Source: an uncultured Oscillospiraceae bacterium
GTDB taxonomy: Bacteria > Bacillota > Clostridia > Oscillospirales > Acutalibacteraceae
Length of the DNA: 10,065 nucleotides
Assembly: GCA_905193585.1 (NCBI GenBank)
Contig: CAJJPG010000068.1
Coordinates: 1 to 10,065, forward strand
Reading direction: 5' to 3'
Part shown: in pieces, positions 7,044-10,065 of the stretch
Layout: every line of letters starts with the position of its first letter
How positions within the stretch are numbered: the first letter of the stretch is position 1
The notes under the pieces: generated by a model
What the model was told of the DNA's origin: nothing
Database searches by the model: none
The model's input: the letters and a program-made list of their open reading frames with translations, nothing else
Made by a program: the position numbers and the translations under genes

Positions 7044-8036
7044 ATGAAAAGAATTTTAATATTATCGGTAGCATTGGTTGTTATTTTCTTGTTTTCGGCA
7101 TGTGAAAAAAGCAGAAATACCGACAGAATATCATCTGAAAAGAGCATTCCTGCCGTTGCAAGCGGGACGGCTTCGGCTGTGGGCAGCGAGACTGAGGTAT
7201 CAAGCGAGGCGGTTGTATCCGTCCGGCCGGAAATTGTACATGTTGACGGCATTAAGCTCAGCGCTTACGAAAGAACGCTTACCGTGGGTGACAGATTTAT
7301 GCCGATAGTTACCATGTCGCCGAAAAACGCCTCAAATAAGGCGGAAAAATGGGAAACAAGCGATGCGGGTATTGCCGTTGTGAATAACTACGGCAATATA
7401 ACCGCAAAAAAAGAGGGAACCTGCACCGTTACGGTAACTTCGGTTGATAACCCCGAAATCAAGGCGGAGTTTAAGGTTACCGTAAAGGCACAGGAAAAAA
7501 TAGAGATTACATATATTGACGGCATACTTATAGCAAACAAAACGTATCCCTTGCCGAGCGATTATAACCCGGGCGAAAACACAGAGGCGAGAGCCGCTTT
7601 AAATAAAATGTTTGCCGACGCAAAGGCAGAAGGAAAAGCAAAAAAAATAGATCTTAATATGTGGGTATGCTCGGGCTTCAGAAGCTATACTGTTCAGAAA
7701 AATCTTTATAACAGCTATGTAAGTCGCGACGGCGTAAAAAACGCGGACAGGTATTCCGCGCGTCCGGGCTATTCTGAGCACCAAACCGGGCTTGCCTTTG
7801 ATATTAATTACGCCGACAGCAGGTTTACAGGCACGGCGCAGGCTGTATGGCTTGCCGAAAACGCCCATAAATACGGTTTTATTCTGCGTTATCCCGAGGG
7901 CAAGGAATCGGTTACGGGGTATATGTACGAGCCTTGGCATTATAGATACATAGGTGTTGAAAATGCTGAAAAAATTTATGCCAGCGGGCTGACATTGGAA
8001 GAATACTTCGGAATTACATCGGCTTACAAAAATTAA
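7044..8036 (+). CDS. Lipoprotein D,D-carboxypeptidase, VanY/M15B family, with an Ig-like (BIG2) domain
   Basis: This is a cell-surface peptidase that probably removes the terminal D-Ala from peptidoglycan stem peptides. Residues 1-20 form a lipoprotein signal peptide with lipobox LFSAC, so C20 should be lipidated and the protein tethered outside the membrane. A Ser/Thr/Ala/Val-rich linker (about 27-60) is followed by one bacterial Ig-like group 2 domain (about 66-148, with TLTVGD, WETSD, GNITAKKEGTCTVTVTS), often a wall or carbohydrate-binding spacer. The catalytic M15B domain (about 165-320) has SGFRSYTVQ (210-218), SEHQTGLAFD (244-253, zinc ligands H246 and D253) and EPWHYRYIG (296-304, catalytic E296 and zinc ligand H299). 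All active-site residues are present. The start lies 2 nt after the pyk stop, with only a weak purine tract (GAAAGAG) as SD, so it is in the same operon. It is called VanY-like by family only; no van cluster is nearby, so ordinary wall remodelling is more likely than glycopeptide resistance. Confidence 0.93.
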   Translation: MKRILILSVALVVIFLFSACEKSRNTDRISSEKSIPAVASGTASAVGSETEVSSEAVVSVRPEIVHVDGIKLSAYERTLTVGDRFMPIVTMSPKNASNKAEKWETSDAGIAVVNNYGNITAKKEGTCTVTVTSVDNPEIKAEFKVTVKAQEKIEITYIDGILIANKTYPLPSDYNPGENTEARAALNKMFADAKAEGKAKKIDLNMWVCSGFRSYTVQKNLYNSYVSRDGVKNADRYSARPGYSEHQTGLAFDINYADSRFTGTAQAVWLAENAHKYGFILRYPEGKESVTGYMYEPWHYRYIGVENAEKIYASGLTLEEYFGITSAYKN

Positions 8037-8090
8037 AAAGCGGATTTTCGGTGAATTTCAAGAAATACCGTACATATCAAATGTTAGAAA

Positions 8091-8180
8091 ATACCCCTCA
8101 GTCAGCCATACGGCTGACAGCCGCTGACGGCGGCGGTCCCCTCTGTCAACTGCGTTGACGTCTCCCCACACCGTGGGGAG
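8091..8180 (+). repeat. Two diverged tandem hairpin modules (CCCCTC-N-GTC type intergenic repeat)
   Basis: Module 1 begins CCCCTCAGTC (8094-8103) and module 2 CCCCTCTGTC (8138-8147), 44 nt apart. Each runs into its own perfect hairpin: GTCAGCC/GGCTGAC (8101-8107 with 8112-8118, loop ATAC) and GTCAAC/GTTGAC (8145-8150 with 8154-8159, loop TGC). Between them lies GCCGC/GCGGC (8120-8124 with 8130-8134). After module 2 comes a strong stem, CTCCCCAC/GTGGGGAG (8162-8169 with 8173-8180). The two module stems differ in sequence yet stay perfectly paired, so structure is what is preserved. No ORF is convincing here. I recall similar CCCCTCAGTC-hairpin-GACAGC repeats scattered between genes in gut Clostridia; that is memory, not a search. 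The strand is nominal. Confidence 0.6.
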
Positions 8181-8183
8181 TAA

Positions 8184-8225
8184 CCCCCTATGTTTCGGCA
8201 AAGCCGAAAAGAAGGGGGCTTTTTT
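8184..8225 (+). terminator. Rho-independent terminator of the HD-pyk-carboxypeptidase operon
   Basis: An outer stem CCCCCT (8184-8189) with AGGGGG (8213-8218) and an inner stem TTTCGGC (8193-8199) with GCCGAAA (8203-8209) around an AAA loop are followed by six T (8220-8225). This is a strong plus-strand terminator, 33 nt before the end of the convergent ABC gene. I see no comparable U-tract hairpin for the minus-strand gene. Confidence 0.8.
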
Positions 8226-8257
8226 GTGTCAGCAAACAGAGAGGACTATACTGAAAA

Positions 8258-10000
8258 TTATCTTATTTTGTTCCAAAGTTTATAGTATGCGCCTTTTTTT
8301 GCAAGCAGCTCTTCGTGAGTGCCGCTTTCTTCTATACCGTCGGCGCCCAGCACCACAATACGGTCGTAATCCTTTACGGTTGTAAGGCGGTGGGCAATGG
8401 TAAGCGTGGTGCGGTTGTGCGCCAGCTTTTCAAGGCTTTCGCTCACCAAAATTTCACTTTCGTTATCAAGCGCGCTTGTGGCTTCGTCAAGTATCAGTAC
8501 GGGCGGATTTTTAAGAAACACGCGCGCTATTGAAATGCGCTGCTTTTGCCCGCCCGAAAGCTTTACGCCGCGCTCGCCGACATATGTGTTGTAGCCCTCG
8601 GGCAGGCGGGAAATAAATTCGTCCGCCCCCGCAAGCACTGCGGCGTTTTTAATTTCTTCGTCCGTAGCGTTTTCCTTGCCGTAGGCTATGTTTTCCTTTA
8701 CCGTGCCGCTGAAAAGGTAAACGTCCTGCTGAACTATGCCTATAGCGCCGCGAAGACTTGCAAGGGTTACGTCGTGCACGTCCTGACCGTCAATAAAAAC
8801 CGCGCCGCCCGTTACGTCCATAAAGCGGGGTACAAGGCTGCAAAGGGTGGTTTTTCCGCCGCCCGAGGTGCCCACAAGCGCCAGTCTTTCGCCTGCGGCT
8901 ATTTTAAGGTTCAGGTGTTTCAGCACCTTTTCGCTGTCGGCTTCGTAATTAAAGCTAACATCGCGAAATTCAATTTCACCCTTTTTACATTCAAGCGCGG
9001 CGGCGTTCGGTTTTTCGGTTATTTCTATGGGCGCGTCCATAATTTCAAAAAAGCGCTCAATGCCCGTCATACCGCGCTGGAACTGCTCGGCAAACTCAAC
9101 TATGCGGCGGATTGTGGCAATTAGTGTTGAAACATAAAGCACATAGGCTACAAGGTCGCCGGGGGTTATTCCTCCGTAAATTACGAAAAGCCCGCCGCCT
9201 AAAATTACCACAATATACATAAGCCCGTCAAACAAATGGGTTGAGGCGGAAAACTGCGCCATAATTTTATAGGTGGCTTTTTTAATGCTCTTGAATTTTT
9301 CGTTGCCCGCGTTAAACTTTTCCTGCTCGGCTTTTTCGGCGGAAAATGCCTTTACCACGCGCTCACCGAGCAGGCTGTCCTCAATTTGCGCGTTAAGCTC
9401 GCCAATTTGCACACGCTGATTTTTAAAGGCGGCGCGCATTTTTCTGTTAAGGTAAACTGATACGACTACCATTAACGGAACGCAGAGGAAAATTATAAGC
9501 GTTAGCGGAATATTATATGTGCAAAGCACGGTAAAGCTTACCGCAATTTTAAGAAAGGCTATGAAAAATTCCTCGGGGCAGTGGTGCGAAAACTCGGTAA
9601 CTTCAAAAAGGTCGTTTGTAATTCTGCCCATTATCTGACCTATTTTGGTGTTTGAGTAGTAGTTATGCCCGAGTTTTTGCAGGTGGGCGAATGCGTCGCG
9701 CCGCATGGCGGTTTCTATGTAAACGCCCATAACGTGACCCATATCCGCCATGTAATACTGCGCGGCGGCGTCAATAAGCCTTAAAACAAAGTAAAGCCCG
9801 CTCATTTTAAGCACAAGGCTTACCGTGAGCGCCGAAATATCGTTCACCGCGGTGTTGGTTATGGTGCGCAGAATAAGCGGCAAAACAAGATCGCAAACGC
9901 AGGTGAGCGAGGCGCAGAAAAGGTCTATCGCTATTGTGCCTTTATACGCCAAAAGGTAGGGTAAAAATCTTTTAAAAAGCCCCTTTTTGTTTTTTTCCAT
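8258..10000 (-). CDS. ABC exporter half-transporter (fused TMD-NBD)
   Basis: This is a 580-residue type IV (MsbA/LmrA-like) ABC exporter with permease and ATPase in one chain; it works as a dimer. The membrane domain (about 15-310) shows six hydrophobic segments, near 22-45, 62-82, 145-162, 164-185, 257-277 and 281-300. The ATPase domain (about 342-575) has Walker A GTSGGGKTT (377-385), Q-loop VQQD (423-426), signature LSGGQ (481-485), Walker B VLILDE (501-506, catalytic E506), D-loop SALD and H-loop H536. Every catalytic element is intact, so it could be a homodimer or the active half of a heterodimer. Substrate is unknown; lipids, drugs or peptides are possible, and no peptidase domain is present. 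It converges on the carboxypeptidase operon. No clear SD is visible before the ATG at 10000 (on the minus strand the preceding 15 nt are GTAGGCAGCGATAGT), so translation may be weak or coupled to an upstream gene outside the window. Confidence 0.93.
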   Translation of the reverse strand: MEKNKKGLFKRFLPYLLAYKGTIAIDLFCASLTCVCDLVLPLILRTITNTAVNDISALTVSLVLKMSGLYFVLRLIDAAAQYYMADMGHVMGVYIETAMRRDAFAHLQKLGHNYYSNTKIGQIMGRITNDLFEVTEFSHHCPEEFFIAFLKIAVSFTVLCTYNIPLTLIIFLCVPLMVVVSVYLNRKMRAAFKNQRVQIGELNAQIEDSLLGERVVKAFSAEKAEQEKFNAGNEKFKSIKKATYKIMAQFSASTHLFDGLMYIVVILGGGLFVIYGGITPGDLVAYVLYVSTLIATIRRIVEFAEQFQRGMTGIERFFEIMDAPIEITEKPNAAALECKKGEIEFRDVSFNYEADSEKVLKHLNLKIAAGERLALVGTSGGGKTTLCSLVPRFMDVTGGAVFIDGQDVHDVTLASLRGAIGIVQQDVYLFSGTVKENIAYGKENATDEEIKNAAVLAGADEFISRLPEGYNTYVGERGVKLSGGQKQRISIARVFLKNPPVLILDEATSALDNESEILVSESLEKLAHNRTTLTIAHRLTTVKDYDRIVVLGADGIEESGTHEELLAKKGAYYKLWNKIR

Positions 10001-10065
10001 ACTATCGCTGCCTACAGTTAGACAAATTAGTTCCAGGGGATATGATCATTATGTTAGTTAGCAGC
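10001..10065 (-). other. Upstream region of the ABC exporter gene, no clear gene
   Basis: This 65-nt AT-rich stretch precedes the exporter on the minus strand. It contains a possible -10 (CATAAT on the minus strand, 10053-10048), but any -35 would be at or beyond the window edge. One frame is open from the edge to a TAG at 10004-10002, one nucleotide before the exporter ATG. That could be the tail of an upstream gene, but its 20-odd residues match nothing I recognise. Confidence 0.25.

Noticed and set aside
7044..8036. Glycopeptide-resistance vanY
   Set aside because: The catalytic motifs fit the VanY/M15B family, but no vanR/S/H/A/X-type genes are in the window and a generic lipoprotein carboxypeptidase is more likely.
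8091..8225. CRISPR array or riboswitch
   Set aside because: Only two diverged units with hairpins of different sequence and no regular spacers, so not CRISPR. No plus-strand gene follows, so a cis-acting riboswitch has nothing to control.
8155..8385. Plus-strand open frame across the terminator and the end of the exporter gene
   Set aside because: It reads through hairpins and a T run and then antisense to conserved exporter codons. No SD and no recognisable protein.
8546..9124. 192-codon plus-strand open frame inside the ABC exporter
   Set aside because: It lies entirely antisense to well-conserved ATPase and membrane domain codons, its translation has no recognisable motifs, and it has no SD. 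It is a shadow of the real gene.

Overview
The window is about 10 kb of ordinary-looking chromosome from a low-to-mid GC, endospore-lineage Firmicute. A Clostridia member, possibly a gut Oscillospirales/Ruminococcaceae-type bacterium, fits best. The evidence is the Gram-positive ctsR-mcsA-mcsB-clpC heat-shock operon, a full-length spoVT (a forespore regulator confined to spore-forming lineages), AGGAGG-type ribosome binding sites, and an intergenic repeat built on CCCCTC-N-GTC hairpins of a type I recall from gut Clostridia. The last point rests on memory and was not searched.

Layout, left to right. Positions 3-4231 hold the plus-strand protein-quality-control operon: the C-terminal half of the repressor CtsR (cut by the window edge), the McsA zinc-finger activator, the McsB protein arginine kinase (8-nt overlap with mcsA) and the ClpC AAA+ unfoldase. 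A hairpin terminator at 4247-4288 closes it. spoVT (4381-4914) follows as its own unit, with a candidate forespore sigma-G promoter in front and a compact terminator behind (4938-4964). A good extended -10 sigma-A promoter at 4971-4999 then drives a three-gene plus-strand operon: an HD-domain protein of unknown substrate (best start TTG 5033), pyruvate kinase (4-nt ATGA overlap) and a lipoprotein D,D-carboxypeptidase of the VanY/M15B family with one bacterial Ig-like domain (2 nt after pyk). The operon ends in a small array of hairpins (8091-8180) followed by a strong Rho-independent terminator (8184-8225). A complete half-size ABC exporter lies convergently on the minus strand (8258-10000), with its start close to the right edge.

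How the genes work together. McsB marks unfolded proteins and CtsR with phospho-arginine, McsA stimulates it, and ClpC reads the mark through its N-domain and feeds ClpP. The diagnostic residues of writer and reader are all present: the McsB active-site Cys/Glu/Arg motifs and allosteric RDxxRA motif, and the two GTEH-type pArg-binding sites of ClpC. The phosphatase and ClpP are not in this window. The HD-pyk-carboxypeptidase operon joins glycolysis, an unknown phosphohydrolase-like protein and peptidoglycan trimming. The co-transcription is clear, but the functional link is not.

I found no convincing new system. The most interesting items are the tandem, diverged hairpin modules at 8091-8180, which share an 11-nt start with the clpC terminator; the HD protein-pyruvate kinase translational coupling; and the TTG start decided by the promoter and SD positions.
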